Made by a program: the position numbers and the translations under genes
DNA from: Bondarzewia mesenterica
Lineage: Eukaryota > Basidiomycota > Agaricomycetes > Russulales > Bondarzewiaceae
DNA: 19,937 nt
Assembly: GCA_004802705.1 (NCBI GenBank)
Contig: SGPL01000590.1
Span: forward strand, 1-19,937
Direction of reading: 5' to 3'
In this document: positions 19,171-19,937 of the stretch, piece by piece
Numbering within the stretch: position 1 is the stretch's first letter
Layout: the number at the start of each line of letters is the position of its first letter
The notes under the pieces: generated by a model
Told to the model about the DNA's origin: nothing
The model's database searches: none
Seen by the model: only the letters and a program-made list of their open reading frames with translations

Positions 19171-19937
19171 TTCGGAGCGGTTTGTTGTTCAGGTAAGTGA
19201 GGAGATGAGGTGTCCTCGGTGTTGTCATTGCCTCATGTTCTATTTGAGAGAGTGTTAGTTAGTGACATTGTATGCCTGCCCTGGAGAGTGAGCATCAATG
19301 TCTTTGGATGGACGTACTAGCAGTTGAGTAACGAAGGGATGGAGCTGAATGCCAGCGGTAAAAGGCCGCATGCTCGTCCGCGCATCCGTTCCACACATCT
19401 CCCCCATCTCTCGCTCAATACTCTCGCCAGAAGTTGTATACGTTTGTCGGATGTTCAAAGTCTCGAGACAGACTAGAAAAAAAGACAACCAGAACTTACC
19501 ACAAGGTGCAGCGCGGTGCGCTCGACAGTTTTGATGAAAGAGAGACATAGAAGTATGTAAGCGTCGCATTCAGCACTTCTGATGCGGACTATAAAATACA
19601 ACGTTCGCAGTATATTAATTGAATCGTAGCACTGAAGGTTACGGGGTCTTATGCTCTACGGCATTGTCCGGAACAAACAAATACCATATATAGGCCATTA
19701 GGTAAGGATTTTTGTAGCTGGTCCGTCTCGGATTCCATACTTCGGACCTTAGATGGTGGACAAAAATCTTGCCCAAAATAGGAAATTGTCTACCGTGAGC
19801 CTACCCGACCCAAAATTTTTGGCCTCAACTGGTGGACATATAACCTGACTTCTAAAAATTACAAAAAAATCGAAAAAATGCGTAAAAAAAATACAGGAAA
19901 CAGTTGAGGATGTTCTCAAAATTATGTACAAAGAAAA
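19171..19937. other. Right-edge region, no confident gene
   Basis: It should hold upstream exons of the TB2/DP1-like gene on the minus strand (for example near FIKTVERTALHLV at about 19502-19540 with a GTAAGT donor), but I could not join them in phase. The last 200 bases are AT-rich with two copies of TGGTGGACA (about 19753 and 19830) and a 6-bp inverted pair GGTCCG/CGGACC at 19720 and 19743. These may be the edge of another repeat, which is not shown from this sequence. Confidence 0.35.

Noticed and set aside
1..19937. tRNA, rRNA or CRISPR features
   Set aside because: I found no convincing tRNA B box with a matching A box, no rRNA-like conserved stretch, and no regularly spaced repeat.

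Overview
The window looks like nuclear DNA of a filamentous fungus, most likely an agaricomycete basidiomycete. Supported genes are split by many short introns (mostly 53-69 nt) with GTRNGT-type donors and TAG/CAG/AAG acceptors. The recognisable families (a fungal integrase-core protein, a fungal alpha-kinase, a serine-rich single-pass membrane protein) are ones I associate with mushroom-forming fungi. There are no bacterial features: no operons, no ribosome binding sites, and no CRISPR array. I found no tRNA or rRNA gene by eye.

Layout. Positions 1-746 (minus) hold an open frame that runs off the left edge. Positions 1183-4166 (minus) hold a well-supported four-exon gene for an 859-residue membrane protein. 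Its parts are a short N-terminal region, a Ser/Thr stalk, one transmembrane helix and a long disordered tail. Positions 6005-6725 (minus) hold a two-exon gene for a 220-residue protein of unknown function with a hydrophobic C-terminus. Positions 7765-9544 (minus) hold at least six exons of an integrase-core (DDE-type) gene broken by one in-frame TGA. From about 9.9 to 13.5 kb the plus strand carries frame-hopping, serine- and charge-rich coding remnants. They include two copies of a 180-bp direct repeat (9919-10098 and 11818-11997). A further decayed plus-strand stretch lies at 14.57-15.53 kb. Positions 15667-18605 (plus) hold a nine-exon alpha-kinase (MHCK/EF2K-type) gene with at least two and probably three lesions. 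Positions 18898-19170 (minus) hold a TB2/DP1/HVA22-like exon, again with an internal TGA.

The genes do not form a pathway. The main large-scale pattern is a change in gene condition. Two genes in the left 7 kb have fully open spliced frames, while nearly every coding region to the right is broken. Nearly all in-frame stops I found inside those broken frames are TGA, whereas the complete genes end in TAG or TAA. CpG deamination (CGA to TGA) would produce this pattern. Two or three of the frames also need small indels, so assembly error should be excluded first; three N bases show the sequence is draft quality.
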